From positions 1-64,000 of the forward strand of contig CDRNVI010000007.1 in assembly GCA_977017575.1 (NCBI GenBank): DNA of 64,000 nucleotides. Direction: 5' to 3'. The position numbers were made by a program, and so were the translations under genes. The notes beneath the pieces are model-generated. The model had not been told where the DNA came from and ran no database searches. It saw nothing but the letters and a program-made list of their open reading frames with translations. This stretch comes from Paramoeba atlantica. Lineage: Eukaryota; Discosea. Within the stretch, counting starts at the first letter, position 1, and every line of letters starts with the position of its first letter. This document shows positions 9,047 through 19,402 of this stretch, piece by piece.

Positions 9047-9216
9047 CTCCCCCTATCCTAGCGTTGCCTCAGTACCCCCCCTATCCTAGCGTTGCTTCTT
9101 AGACTGTCTCTTCAAGACTCTCTTGCCGCGAAGCGGCGATTTTTTTTTGACCCCCCCTCCTAGCGTTGCTTTTTCCCAAAACCAGGCAACGCTAGGATAG
9201 GGGGGGGGATAGTACC
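9047..9216. repeat. Cluster of C-tract ends (TAGCGTTGC family) with GC-hairpin
   Basis: Three same-orientation arms of the type CCCCCCTATCCTAGCGTTGC start near 9047, 9074 and 9151, and one inverted arm lies at 9186-9208 (GCAACGCTAGGATAGGGGGG). The third and fourth form a palindrome with a 16-base spacer. The hairpin GCCGCGAAGCGGCG at 9125-9138, followed by nine T, sits between the second and third arms. The right end reads ATAGTACC. The same family recurs at 52887, 55946, 56253 and 61551. Confidence 0.75.
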
Positions 9217-10332
9217 AACCTTTGTCCAAGATTTTATGTTGGCATGTTTTTGTTGAGAACTATTGAGATTATCGTAGGCGCTTTGAATGCTGTCGAGAAG
9301 TTGGCTTTTGCTAATTTTTGCCCCAGTAGAGCTGGTATCACCGATTCTTTGTGACCGAGCATACAAATCTTGACAGTATTTTAGCAAACAAATTGTTCTG
9401 AAGTGCAATGCTTTTGATTTTAGACGGTTAAACTAACCGACGTCGCATGGCTGAAGACGAGAAGTGCATTTGGCGGGGACATAAACCACGCGCAGCCATG
9501 AAAACAATTTTCCCGGACGGCAGTGATCGATAAATCTATCCCTCGTGGCTTTGGATACATGAACCGAACAGCAATCCAGAAGGAGAACCATCGCAGGCTT
9601 GCGGTCATCTTGTAGAATATGCTGCGTTTGACCATCATAGTAGGGTTTTAAAATACTTGATACATAGTTTAAGAGTGCTCCGGTGGAAATATAATGATTT
9701 TCCGTCTGATATTGCACCGTTTCATAGTAATGCCTGATTTTGGCATGTTTGCATGTCTCTTTCCCGTTCCAAACAACGAAGGGAGAAAGAAGTTTTCCTG
9801 AGAGAGATAAGCCAGCAAGCAATGTGCAGCTTCGTTTGTCAGCTAGGGAAATATTACCGGCCTTATTCCCTTTGTAGGAAGCTCCCCGCTCGGCCAGCTT
9901 ATTATACGCAATTCCTGTCTCGTCTATATTAATAACAAGATCTTCGTTTAAAGTTCCATGTTGGGCATATGAAACATGATAAACGATTCGCAGGAGCATG
10001 TTGCGACCCTGATCCTCCCAATCCAAAGGAAGTGAAGGTTTATGTGTCCGTTTGATAGATTTCATAATTACATTAAATTGTCTCAACCATCTAACAAATG
10101 TGGGTTAAGACGGCGTCCACATTTCTTGTCTTTCGCCTTGAACCTTTTTAAGCTCTTCAATCACGGGCGCTAAACGGGGAGAGTCATCGGGAGTAAGTAG
10201 GGATTCACAAGCTATTCTCCACAGATACGCCTTGCTGACTGGAATTCCAAAAAAGTGACATTCAGAAATACTTTCTTTGATAAATTTTTCGAAGTGCTTT
10301 TTAAGCGATGGTCTGGCATTAGTTCCTGTCAT
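9160..10332 (-). pseudogene. pogo/Tigger-type (DDE_1) transposase with two in-frame stops
   Basis: Three minus-strand segments share one frame. The first is an N-terminal helix-turn-helix/CENP-B-like part (10332-10108, 'KKHFEKFIKES', 'IPVSKAYLWRIACESLL'). The DDE core (10086-9436) has 'INIDETGI', 'LLLDCCSVHVSK' and 'VVYVPAKCTSRLQPCDVG', the standard DDE_1 order. The third is a C-terminal part (9408-9160). A TAA separates the first two and a TAG follows 'CDVG', so the frame is intact but has two nonsense codons. Host genes nearby use both codons as real stops, so recoding is unlikely. The frame is also blocked by TAA a little upstream of 10332. It is a dead copy. I could not identify its terminal inverted repeats with confidence. 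Confidence 0.75.
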
Positions 10333-11449
10333 GGCTATTAAGCCTTGGTCACCTTTTTCTTGGCGAAGTTTATGCCAGCCACTGATGTTCTGGTAGGATA
10401 ATTAATCAGAGACGGAGGAAAACAAAAGCTTTATCTCTTTTTCTAAACGCCTAAAGTTTCTAAACGCCTAAAATTTGAAGACGTTGACACTAACCGGTCA
10501 ATTGCATCACAAACGTTTATTTTTACACACACTGAAAGTTGCTTAGTGCGCTCTCTAAGGTTCTCTGAAGTTTGTATGTCAACGTTCAACTTTTCAGTAT
10601 TTGGCGGTGTGTGCACCCAAGAAAATTGTAGATTAACATGGATTCTCCGTTTGTGAAAAACACGGGGCCAGATTCCTTAGTAGAAAACAATTCAGCGAAC
10701 AGCAATGGCTGCAGCTGACACCAGCTAATTTTTCAGAGAAGAGCAATTTTTGCCGAGCCAAACCTTCGGGCGACAGAATAACACTTATTGGTGATTCGTA
10801 AGAGGCTTTGACGGACACTTTATATTGTATATTATTGTATAAAAGGTAGACGGCCTTCTCATGATCTTCCACGATTTGATTTCCAATAGAGCAGTGTTCC
10901 TGCCCCTTCGTCTCCACAAACGTGATTACGCGCTGATTTCGACGATTTTCTTCTTGATCAGCGATGCGCTGCGGGGAAAAATAAAAACCAAGACCCTGGT
11001 CCGAAGCGGGGTCCAAACGTTTCGGGAACATAGAAATAATGTACTTCAGAAAAATTTGAAAAGCTATGACTCTGAACAAAATTATAAATTTTTGCGAAAA
11101 AATACCGAACGTCATTTATTAAAATTAATGAGAGGGGGTGTACGTAAAACAGCATAGTAAGGGGCAGACGTTAGTTCTTAGTGCGCGCCCCCACGTTCCC
11201 CTTTTTCCATGTCGGGAACAAAGTACGTATAAAAAATCACACTCGTTGACGGGTCAACGAAGTAGAGACATAGCCTGGTTTTTTGCTACTATTTTTTATT
11301 CGAAAAAAGAAAAAAGAAAAGTGACATACCCACTTTTCCGAAATAGTCTTATCTCTGCACTATAAGTGAATGAATATTAAGCTGGCATATAGCCCTAGTT
11401 TCATTTTTTGATCCCCATGTCATGAGGATCGATTTAATTTACATAAAAA
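10333..11449. other. Transposon-derived or intergenic DNA
   Basis: This stretch contains two copies of 'cgcctaaa.tttct/ttg' in tandem near 10448. A 160-codon minus-strand frame (10633-11115) has no recognised motif ('ADQEENRRNQRVITFVETKG' might be a fragment of a transposon accessory protein). The direct repeat described at 8677 and the palindrome GTTGACGGGTCAAC near 11250 also lie here. No host gene is supported. Confidence 0.4.
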
Positions 11450-11690
11450 ACGACCTGTGAACGGGTAGCCAGGGAAGTAAGAAAGGCTCGAAACAAGGCG
11501 CGAAGACGAATCGGTAGGCTGAAAGGATATCTTGTCCCGATGAGGCCGTTTCTCTTCGCTTTTCCGGGGATGATACCCCGAGCTTTTCCCTGTGTCGCCG
11601 CAGAAGGCGAAAAGGTCCGGAAGGGAGCGTTGACTGCGCCCACCCTTGCTGTATCTAAATATCTCTGCAAGTCATGCCCTGCATGAAAAA
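11450..11690. other. GC-rich island with potential RNA hairpins
   Basis: This 240-bp island is clearly richer in G+C than its flanks. It contains a perfect small stem (GGGG-ATGATA-CCCC near 11565) and 'tcgccgcagaaggcga' near 11596. It lies 300 bases upstream of the gene at 11990. It could be a structured RNA or a repeat. No known RNA family is recognised, and no promoter boxes are evident. Confidence 0.25.
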
Positions 11691-11989
11691 ACAGGTCTAA
11701 TTGGTCAATTCTGATACTAGTAACGAAATTTTACAAAAAAATGTTATTTTTACGTGAAAACGTGCAACTCACCATTCTCAGAATTGTGTCTCTTCCTGTA
11801 TTGTAGTAGAATGAAATTTACTTACTGTAGATTTTTTTTTGTAAACTGCAGAAAGGGTTCTCCGCTTATTTTTCAAACCGCAGTTTCGATCCACATACTT
11901 CAGCCCCTGCTGTAAGGTTTCTTGTCTGTAAATCCTTCTACTTAATAGAATCTCATTCGTCTTACTTTTGTACATGGACACATTATGAC

Positions 11990-14152
11990 ATGGCGCTGGA
12001 TGACGTGATCGACAGCCCGTTTCCCTTACACTATGCCATACTGGGTGGACTCTACTCAAAGACATCCAATTACTCTCGGTTTGACGCCAAAGAAGATTCT
12101 CGTAGAGGGGTTCACACTGTATGGATTCCGGAAAGCCTTTTAAAAAACCAGAAAATTGTTCTAGCATGTACGCCTCCGCTCGTCAACAGTGCACACAAAC
12201 GCCGTTCATGGCGCACTTTGTGGTCCGTGATGTCATATCGTCCGACAAGCCCGAAAAATTTCCTCTCTAATATGACCCAAAAGCGATGCAGAACGGCAAC
12301 CGAAAACGTGGTTCCTTGGCAAGCTATCGAGGTGCCGATCGACGCCATCACAGGAATCGACTATCACAACGCCCTTTTGCAGGGTAGGATTTGCTTCGAA
12401 ATCGAGCGATATACCCTCCGCGAGTTTCCCTCCGAAGAAAGCTTGTTTGCCTTTTATTGCCCATCCTCCGCGAAAATGACAGCACCACTCACCAAGCCTC
12501 TGGGAAGAACAACCTGGCCCACCCACCCCCTCACGGAGCCCAAACGCTATCGCTATGACACCTTCTCACGCAGTCTCCCCGATTTCGACAACCCCACCGA
12601 TTTCTTCTGTGAACCCTATCGCAGCCCCACCTCACACAGCACAAAGCAACACACCTCCGAATCACCTCCGAAACCCAACCACTCTAACAAGCCCACCCAA
12701 CCGGACACCACCACAAATCCCAATAGTACGGTTACCCAAAACACCCCTATTCTGGAATCCACCCCACGTTATCCCCCAACCCTGTGTTGCGCCTCCTCCC
12801 CTACAGTCTCCCCCAACCACGAATCTTTCCCCTCCCCTACGCTCTCCAAGGTCTCTACGTCGAAAGTCTCCCCTTCCTCCCCTACGATCCCCAAGGTCTC
12901 TACGTTAAACGTCTCCCCTGAAAAGACTTCCTCCCCTACGCTCTCTAAGACCTCTCCACCCCCTTCCACCCCTACGATCTCCAAGGCCTCTACGTCTAAG
13001 GCCTCCCCTTCCTCCCCTACGCTCTCTATGGTCTCTCCCCCCCCTGCCCCCCCTGCGCTCTCTAAGGTCTCTACGTCTAACGTCTCTACGTCTCAGGCCT
13101 CCCCTCCCCCCCCTCTACCCTCTAACGTCTCCACGTCTGTGGCTTCCCCTCCCCCCCCTCTACCCTCTCACTTCTCTCCCCCCTCCACGGCCTCCCCCTC
13201 CCCCACGCTCCTCCAGCTCCACTTCCACGACCCCTCCCCCGCCCCCCTCCTCCTGCGCGCCCTCCTCCTGGCCCACGACCCCCACCCCGGCTCCCTCCTC
13301 GCCCTCCACCACGCCGGCCTCCCCCCCTGGACCCGCGCCCTCGCCCGCGCCGGCCTCCCCTACCGCCCCGCCCTGCGCCACGCCGCCCACGCCCTGCTCG
13401 GGGTCTACCCCCTGCTCTCCCTGGGCTGCGGCCTCTACGACGTGTACGCCCGCGTAGGGGGCCGGGGGCTGCCCTACGGCAGGGCAGTGGTCGGGGGGCT
13501 GGGGAGGGTGGGGGCAGCGGTAGGGGAGGGGGGGGAGACGGTGGCGGGGTGGGGCAGGGGGGTGCTGGAGACCGTGGTCGGGGGGGTGGTAGGGGTCGGG
13601 GGACCGTTGGAGGGGGTGGTGGAACAGGTGAGGGGGGTGGTGTGGGGGGTGTGGGCGGTGGGGTGGGTAGCGGTGAGGGTGGTGGGGGTTTTGGTGTATG
13701 TCCCCACGAGGGTGGCGGTGTTTCTGGTGTATTTTGTGTTTTACCCGAATGTGTCGTTTTTGTGGGAGGAGGGGTCGAGTGGGGTGCGAAATGCGTCGAG
13801 TTCCATGCCGCTGTTGTGGAAGGTGTATGAGTTTTGGTTCACCGTGGCGCGTCCGGTGAAGAATATTGTCAAAGGTCTCTATGATGCGGTGCTTCACCTG
13901 GGACAGTACATTGTGCGACACCGGATCACGCTTCGGCATAGAATCGCACGCTCCCAGCCACGAAATACGTTTTCTCGGTTCCTGCGGGACGTGGGGATGC
14001 CGTGTGTGTTGCTTCTGATCGGGACGTCCATCTTTGTGTCGGAAACCGTTGCGAGTTGCGTTGTAGTGGTGGCCGCGCTGGGGGTGTTCTTCACTGTTTC
14101 TTGGATGGTAAATAGGTTTCCTTCCCTGAATGGTAAAATGAAGAGGTTGTGA
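11990..14152 (+). CDS. Multi-domain membrane-associated protein with a C-to-G strand-skew switch
   Basis: The protein has 720 residues and I do not recognise the family. Residues 1-190 look globular, with beta-rich segments such as 'HYAILGGLYSKTSNYSRF' and 'VPIDAITGIDY'. Residues 190-400 are a Ser/Thr/Pro linker of repeated 'SPTLSKVSTSKVSPS' units encoded by C-rich DNA. Residues 400-500 are an Ala/Leu/Arg/His-rich helical region with almost every third base C. From about residue 485 the third base becomes G and the protein Gly/Val-rich and hydrophobic, with likely membrane segments near 555-585 ('VVGVLVYVPTRVAVFLVYFVF') and at 675-705 ('VLLLIGTSIFV', 'VVVVAALGVFFTVSW'). The frame stays open for 2.1 kb and the C-terminus has ordinary composition, so the gene is real. 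The switch in codon third-base choice at about 13445 has no protein-level reason that I can see. Confidence 0.65.
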   Translation: MALDDVIDSPFPLHYAILGGLYSKTSNYSRFDAKEDSRRGVHTVWIPESLLKNQKIVLACTPPLVNSAHKRRSWRTLWSVMSYRPTSPKNFLSNMTQKRCRTATENVVPWQAIEVPIDAITGIDYHNALLQGRICFEIERYTLREFPSEESLFAFYCPSSAKMTAPLTKPLGRTTWPTHPLTEPKRYRYDTFSRSLPDFDNPTDFFCEPYRSPTSHSTKQHTSESPPKPNHSNKPTQPDTTTNPNSTVTQNTPILESTPRYPPTLCCASSPTVSPNHESFPSPTLSKVSTSKVSPSSPTIPKVSTLNVSPEKTSSPTLSKTSPPPSTPTISKASTSKASPSSPTLSMVSPPPAPPALSKVSTSNVSTSQASPPPPLPSNVSTSVASPPPPLPSHFSPPSTASPSPTLLQLHFHDPSPAPLLLRALLLAHDPHPGSLLALHHAGLPPWTRALARAGLPYRPALRHAAHALLGVYPLLSLGCGLYDVYARVGGRGLPYGRAVVGGLGRVGAAVGEGGETVAGWGRGVLETVVGGVVGVGGPLEGVVEQVRGVVWGVWAVGWVAVRVVGVLVYVPTRVAVFLVYFVFYPNVSFLWEEGSSGVRNASSSMPLLWKVYEFWFTVARPVKNIVKGLYDAVLHLGQYIVRHRITLRHRIARSQPRNTFSRFLRDVGMPCVLLLIGTSIFVSETVASCVVVVAALGVFFTVSWMVNRFPSLNGKMKRL

Positions 14153-14380
14153 GAGTGGATTTTAGCTTCCTTCTTTCGTGTATGAATGTATGCAATATTA
14201 TAAAACTAGAAACTGTCATCGGTTACCGTGGCTATTATTTCTTGAACGCACCAGTTTTACACACGGTTACGGTTTTCTTGTATGAAATCTTTGGTCTTTA
14301 GTTGGGAGACTGGGAAGGCAGACATCTGGCGCGAGAACATTGTTCCCGAGATAATGAGGTGATGGGATTAGGGTAAGGTG

Positions 14381-17300
14381 ATGTGTAGCGTTCGAGACCT
14401 CTCCCCTGAAGCAGACGCCTATGATCTGTTTTCCGCCAGCTCCGAGTCCGACAACAACGCTTTTGATGAAGAGAGAAGCAATGCCTCGTTTGTATCGTAT
14501 AGTGAAATTCCAGGAACACAGCACTTCTGCCGAGCCTTCAACGCCACATCGGAACCTGTAGATTCGTTTCCTCAACAGAACCAGCAGCATGAGCAAGTAT
14601 TCCGGAACCAGGATAGTGAAGAGTTGTATGCCCCAGCTCATGACTTCGGTGAAGACTTCCTTGCAAGTAAATGCTCGCCTCCTTTCGTAGATGCCGACAC
14701 CTTGGACGACCCTCTTTATGAAAGCGACGATTTGATCTCTACCGATTCTCTCAATTTTGATCTATTAAGGAGAGGATTAGCGAGTCCTTCACCAGCTGCA
14801 ACAGAGGCGGATCAACCGGATGAGAAAGTAGAACAAAGGATATCCGTTGTAGGTAATGACGAGACAATCAACGAGAAAATACGGTCATCAGATTCTCCCG
14901 TAATAAGTCCTAATGTACAAAGGCGTAAAACGTATTTGAAATCTGAGATAGAGATCAAACCCTTGGAGTCAATCCTGAGTCAACTTGATTTGAATTTCCT
15001 TACCCGGTATGGGCTTTCGACTTCAGTGGCTCGTGCGTATTTTAATAAATTTGGTATAAAGAGTTTGTATCCATGGCAGAAATCCTGCCTTGAGGAGTGT
15101 TCTGGAGTATTGCAGGGTGAAAATCTTGTCTATAGTGCCCCAACGAGCGGAGGTAAAACCCTAGTCGCAGAGATCGTAATGATTAAACGGGTCACCGAGC
15201 TGCGAAGGAAGGCGCTGTTTGTTCTTCCCTACGTCGCCGTTGTGGAAGAAAAGGCCTCGTATTTCACCTCTCTGCTCGAGCAAACCGACCTTTTGGTCAG
15301 TTGTCACGCTGGAAGACGATCGATCCGTCGAACCTTTGGTGACATTGTCGTGTGCACTATTGAGAAAGCAAACGCCTACGTTAACGATCTGATTTCCAAA
15401 TCTAAACTGGATCAAATTGCGACGGTGATCATTGATGAGGCGCATATGATGGAAGACACCTCACGGGGGTATATTCTCGAACTCCTCCTCACCAAACTTA
15501 TTTACGCCTCCAAAGAGATTGATCTTCAGCTTCTCGTCTTGAGCGCAACGCTGCCGAATGCGTGGGAATTGGCGAACTGGATTGGAGAAAAAACACATTA
15601 CTTTGCCACCGATTTCCGACCGGTACCTTTAAAACAGTACGCCAAGGTGGGAGAAAGCATCCTGGACACCGAGCTCAACACAGTACGATCCGTTTTGGGG
15701 CTGTCTCGCAAGGATACCGATGGTCTTGGAACGCTTGTCGCGGAGGTCGTCAAGCAGGGGCACCAAGTTCTCGTCTTTTGTGCCACAAAACGACTCTGTG
15801 AGGCCACAGCGACTCATCTCAGTGACCTTATCTCCGCGCACGGCACAGAGTTTGGTGCCTCTTCCACGCAATTGCATGCAAATGAATTATTTTCCAAACT
15901 CCGACATGTTCCCGGGGGTATTGAGCCATTGCTTGAGAAAGCTCTTCACCAAGGGGTAGGGTATCACCACGCAGGACTTACCCTCGAGGAACGGGAGGCT
16001 CTGGAACACGGCTACCGCTCGGGGCTCGTCAAAGTACTCTGCAGCACCACAACTCTCGCTGCCGGGGTGAATCTCCCGGCCCGACGTGTGATTTTTCGTT
16101 CTCTGCGTGTCGGGATGGAACAGCTGGATATTATTTGCTACCGCCAGGCCTGTGGTCGTGCCGGACGCGCTGGGCTGGATACCGTAGGGGAGTCCTATTT
16201 AATGGGAAAGGAGAATGATAAAGGGATTGTGGCAGGGTTGCTACAGGCCGCCCTTCCGCGAATCCAATCCGCACTTCGCCCGGAGCGCTGTGGGCTCACG
16301 CGCGCGCTGCTGGAGGCCGTCTCTCTAGGTCTCGTCCGCACGGTGTATGACATCCAGGGGTTTATTACGAAAACGTTTTTCAGTCACCAGAGCGGATATG
16401 CGGAGGTGCATGCAGAGGCACAGCACGCGCTACGGTTCCTAGAGCAGTGGAAAGTGATCCAGTGGCTTCGCACGCCGAAGCTGTTTGAGTCTTCCTTGTT
16501 AGGAGCGGCATGTGTCGCAGCTTCGATACCTCCTGAACAGGCCATAACCACCTTTAAGGAGCTGGAAAGGGCTAGAGAAAACTTCGTTATCTCGGACGAG
16601 CTTCACCTCCTGTATTTTGTGGTTCCCAGCGGGCAGCTAATGGATCCACCCTGGGGTCGGTACTACACTGATGTTTATCAGCACATCTCGCATAGCCATT
16701 GCAAAACAGCCATTGCCCTGGGCGTCGACGAATCCCTTTTATTGCGCATTGAGAGAGTGGGCCTACCGAAAGAAACGGGAAACAAAACGTTAGAAAAGGG
16801 CGTAAAGCAGAAAATACACACATTACGCCGGTTTTACGTGGCACTCATTCTCCAGGACGTCGTTTCCGAAATGGAATTAGCCGCTTTGTCCTCAAAATAC
16901 GGAATATCAAGGGGTGAGATACAGAAACTTATGGAAACGGCAAGCACGTACTGCTCCATGCTAAGCACTTTTTGTGAGAAATTGAATTGGTGGCTTTTTG
17001 CATCAGCGTTCGATAAAGTCACGCAGAGACTTAAACTCGGGGTTCAAAACGAGCTGCTGAACGTGATCCAGATTCCATCTTTAAGACCATGGAGGGCCCG
17101 TTTATTATACAAAAAAGGGTATCGTTCTCTGGAAGAGATCGCCACTGCGGAAGTGGAAGACGTAGAAAATATATTTCGCTCTGTACTTCCTTTCGATGCA
17201 ACTGAATCGGCGCGAAAAACTGAAGCTCGTCAGGCCGCAACGTTAATTCAGGATGCACGTCGAATTCTGCACCAGGAAGCACTGGATTTAAAGAATGCTT

Positions 17301-19402
17301 CAGAAGGGGTTTCTAGTCCATTACGATCGCGGGATGTTGCAGCTTCAGAAAGCATTATGCGTGCGCCCAAGCGGACCAGGAATAGATCTCTGTCGAGAGA
17401 AAGAGAAGAAAACGACTACTCCGAAAGCAGTAGTACCTTCTCAGGAGACAAAGAAGGGTCCAATTCTGATGCAATCTTGAGTTTTGGAAGCGATGATGAG
17501 GCGTTCACAGGAGGTGTGCACCCCCGGTTAGAAAGCGAATCAGACATTTCCATATCAAACCATATCAACAATGTGCTCAAGTTTAGCTACACTGCTTTGT
17601 CAGAAATATTGGAGAGAGTAGATTCCGCAAACGCAGTTGGCATTCACCTAAACCTGCATCGAAATGACTGCCACTATGAGAATATGCTTTCTTTTTCGGT
17701 AACCAAAACCGATGGCGATGCATTCGTTGCCCTGGTTGACACAAACAACCGAGAAATCGTGGCGCAATACTTGTTAAGCTGGCTTCAAAATTCTACTTGC
17801 GCAAAGTTCTGCTTCCACTGGAAAGAACAGCTGAAATCGCTATACTCGTTCTTTCAGTTGAACCCATACACGGTCCCTGAGTTTAGTAATGTATTCGACA
17901 TCCATGTTGCCTGCGGACTTATACATCCGTCGAACACGACAGAAGAACCTTCCCTGGAAAATATTCTGACTTATTTTCCTACGCCATTGTCACGCATTGC
18001 GTATAAACCGTACGATTGTGTTGGAAATCAGTCCAACGCTAAGCACGGAGATATGTCTTTTTCGCATTCGCGAGGCAGTCGCACTGCGTTTCTTTCACTC
18101 ATCATTGGAAAAAGAATGCAGCGACTTATGAAATTGCGAAATTTGACCGACGCGTTTCAGTCTTTTGAAATGCCGCTCGTAGAAATATTGGCTGCAATGG
18201 AATGGAGAGGGATCGCGTTCAGTGCTGACAACTACAACTGGATTGCGTGGCAAATGAAAAAACGAGTAGAACGTCTTCTCGCAGTTCCCGGCCCATCAGA
18301 ACAGTCGCACAGCACGGTAAGATGTCGATCCCGCAATAGTATTCATGTAACTTCCGTTGAAAAGCGGCACCAAAGTGGGCGTAGGAAACTGAAATCTTCG
18401 TACTCTGGTGATAAATTGCTACACGTCTTGAAGGAGTACAATGTCCTTACCGGTTGGCTACAGAATTACATTATTCCTTTACCTCGAAAATGTAGTGCTG
18501 ATGGGAGACTACATGGAGAATTTCTTCAAAGTGGAACTGTTACCGGACGGTTGAGCATGTCGGAGCCTAATTTGCAAACGATTCCTCACGCGAAGTTGTT
18601 CAATTTCGATGAAAAAGAAGTCACGGTCGACTTGAGACGCTCTTTTTTAGCATCTAAAGGTTCTATTTTTCTTTCTGTAGATTACTCACACGTGGAGCTT
18701 CGCGTACTCGCTCATTACAGCGACGATATTCAGTTAAAAAACCAACTTCTAGCAAAAGAAGACATATTTTCAGTGCTCGCATGCGAAATTATGCATTGCA
18801 CATCACCGGATGCTGTGACCTTTGAAGAACGTCGCAAAGTAAAGACGGTGTGCTATGGCATAATTTATGGTAGAGGAAAAAAGTCACTTGCCAAAGAACT
18901 GGAAATCACAGTAGAGGAAGCACATTCTTTGATTGATAAATTTACCTATTCCTACCCTGCGATTGAATCATGCAAAACGCAAATATTGAATCAATGTCGC
19001 AAGTCGGGTTATGTGGAGACATTTTCCCGGAGGAGGAGGTACTTAGCTGACATCAATTCACGTAACGAAACTAGGAAGAGAGCTGCAGAAAGAACAGCTA
19101 TCAATACTGTATGTCAGGGCTCTGCGGCAGATATTATGAAGCTAGCGATGCAAAAGGTTTTCCTTTTATTAAAAGAAGCCGTTCTAGTAGACGTGAACGG
19201 ATCCCTCTCGTCATCAATTGTGTGTGACATTCCATGGATCGTTCTGCAGATACATGACGAACTTTTATTAGAAGTACCGATTGAACGAGCTGCCTATTGG
19301 AGAGATCGCATACAAAGTGTTATGCAAAGTACTACTGAGCTCTCTGTGCCTCTCCCAGTTCATGCTTCTTTGGGGTTAACTTGGTCAGATGTTCGTACTT
19401 GA
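14381..19402 (+). CDS. POLQ: DNA polymerase theta, fused helicase and family-A polymerase
   Basis: There are 1673 residues from the ATG at 14381. An acidic N-tail (1-195) precedes a superfamily-2 helicase: Walker A 'APTSGGKT' near 255, 'DEAH' at about 352, 'SATLPNA', and motif VI 'QACGRAGRAG' near 590. Helicase C-terminal domains follow to about 950. A disordered linker holds a basic 'PKRTRNRSLSRE' patch. A degenerate exonuclease-like region lies at about 1080-1280. The family-A polymerase has motif A 'DYSHVELR' (Asp 1434), motif B 'RRKVKTVCYGIIYGRG' and motif C 'QIHDELLLEV' (His-Asp 1625-1626). Catalytic aspartates are present in both active sites. The family carries out microhomology-mediated (theta-mediated) end joining. 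Trypanosomatids are reported to carry the helicase and polymerase parts as separate genes, so the fused form is notable if this is a relative. Confidence 0.92.
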   Translation: MCSVRDLSPEADAYDLFSASSESDNNAFDEERSNASFVSYSEIPGTQHFCRAFNATSEPVDSFPQQNQQHEQVFRNQDSEELYAPAHDFGEDFLASKCSPPFVDADTLDDPLYESDDLISTDSLNFDLLRRGLASPSPAATEADQPDEKVEQRISVVGNDETINEKIRSSDSPVISPNVQRRKTYLKSEIEIKPLESILSQLDLNFLTRYGLSTSVARAYFNKFGIKSLYPWQKSCLEECSGVLQGENLVYSAPTSGGKTLVAEIVMIKRVTELRRKALFVLPYVAVVEEKASYFTSLLEQTDLLVSCHAGRRSIRRTFGDIVVCTIEKANAYVNDLISKSKLDQIATVIIDEAHMMEDTSRGYILELLLTKLIYASKEIDLQLLVLSATLPNAWELANWIGEKTHYFATDFRPVPLKQYAKVGESILDTELNTVRSVLGLSRKDTDGLGTLVAEVVKQGHQVLVFCATKRLCEATATHLSDLISAHGTEFGASSTQLHANELFSKLRHVPGGIEPLLEKALHQGVGYHHAGLTLEEREALEHGYRSGLVKVLCSTTTLAAGVNLPARRVIFRSLRVGMEQLDIICYRQACGRAGRAGLDTVGESYLMGKENDKGIVAGLLQAALPRIQSALRPERCGLTRALLEAVSLGLVRTVYDIQGFITKTFFSHQSGYAEVHAEAQHALRFLEQWKVIQWLRTPKLFESSLLGAACVAASIPPEQAITTFKELERARENFVISDELHLLYFVVPSGQLMDPPWGRYYTDVYQHISHSHCKTAIALGVDESLLLRIERVGLPKETGNKTLEKGVKQKIHTLRRFYVALILQDVVSEMELAALSSKYGISRGEIQKLMETASTYCSMLSTFCEKLNWWLFASAFDKVTQRLKLGVQNELLNVIQIPSLRPWRARLLYKKGYRSLEEIATAEVEDVENIFRSVLPFDATESARKTEARQAATLIQDARRILHQEALDLKNASEGVSSPLRSRDVAASESIMRAPKRTRNRSLSREREENDYSESSSTFSGDKEGSNSDAILSFGSDDEAFTGGVHPRLESESDISISNHINNVLKFSYTALSEILERVDSANAVGIHLNLHRNDCHYENMLSFSVTKTDGDAFVALVDTNNREIVAQYLLSWLQNSTCAKFCFHWKEQLKSLYSFFQLNPYTVPEFSNVFDIHVACGLIHPSNTTEEPSLENILTYFPTPLSRIAYKPYDCVGNQSNAKHGDMSFSHSRGSRTAFLSLIIGKRMQRLMKLRNLTDAFQSFEMPLVEILAAMEWRGIAFSADNYNWIAWQMKKRVERLLAVPGPSEQSHSTVRCRSRNSIHVTSVEKRHQSGRRKLKSSYSGDKLLHVLKEYNVLTGWLQNYIIPLPRKCSADGRLHGEFLQSGTVTGRLSMSEPNLQTIPHAKLFNFDEKEVTVDLRRSFLASKGSIFLSVDYSHVELRVLAHYSDDIQLKNQLLAKEDIFSVLACEIMHCTSPDAVTFEERRKVKTVCYGIIYGRGKKSLAKELEITVEEAHSLIDKFTYSYPAIESCKTQILNQCRKSGYVETFSRRRRYLADINSRNETRKRAAERTAINTVCQGSAADIMKLAMQKVFLLLKEAVLVDVNGSLSSSIVCDIPWIVLQIHDELLLEVPIERAAYWRDRIQSVMQSTTELSVPLPVHASLGLTWSDVRT

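Noticed and set aside
9047-9216. CRISPR-like array (three spaced direct arms)
   Set aside because: Spacing is irregular, one arm is inverted and the organism is eukaryotic; the arms are transposon ends.
9160-10332. Recoded stop codons as explanation for the interrupted transposase
   Set aside because: Host genes end normally at TAA, TAG and TGA and show no internal stops, so a variant code is not supported.
10633-11115. 160-codon minus-strand frame as a gene
   Set aside because: No recognisable motif, and it lies in transposon-derived DNA; mentioned only within the region entry.
11540-11590. Hammerhead-type ribozyme core ('cgatgaggccg...')
   Set aside because: The conserved CTGATGA and GAAA elements are not both present and the three stems do not form.
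13160-13939. 259-codon minus-strand frame
   Set aside because: It is a His/Pro/Gly-rich antisense image of the C-rich/G-rich stretch of the 11990 gene; the plus frame continues into an ordinary membrane domain.
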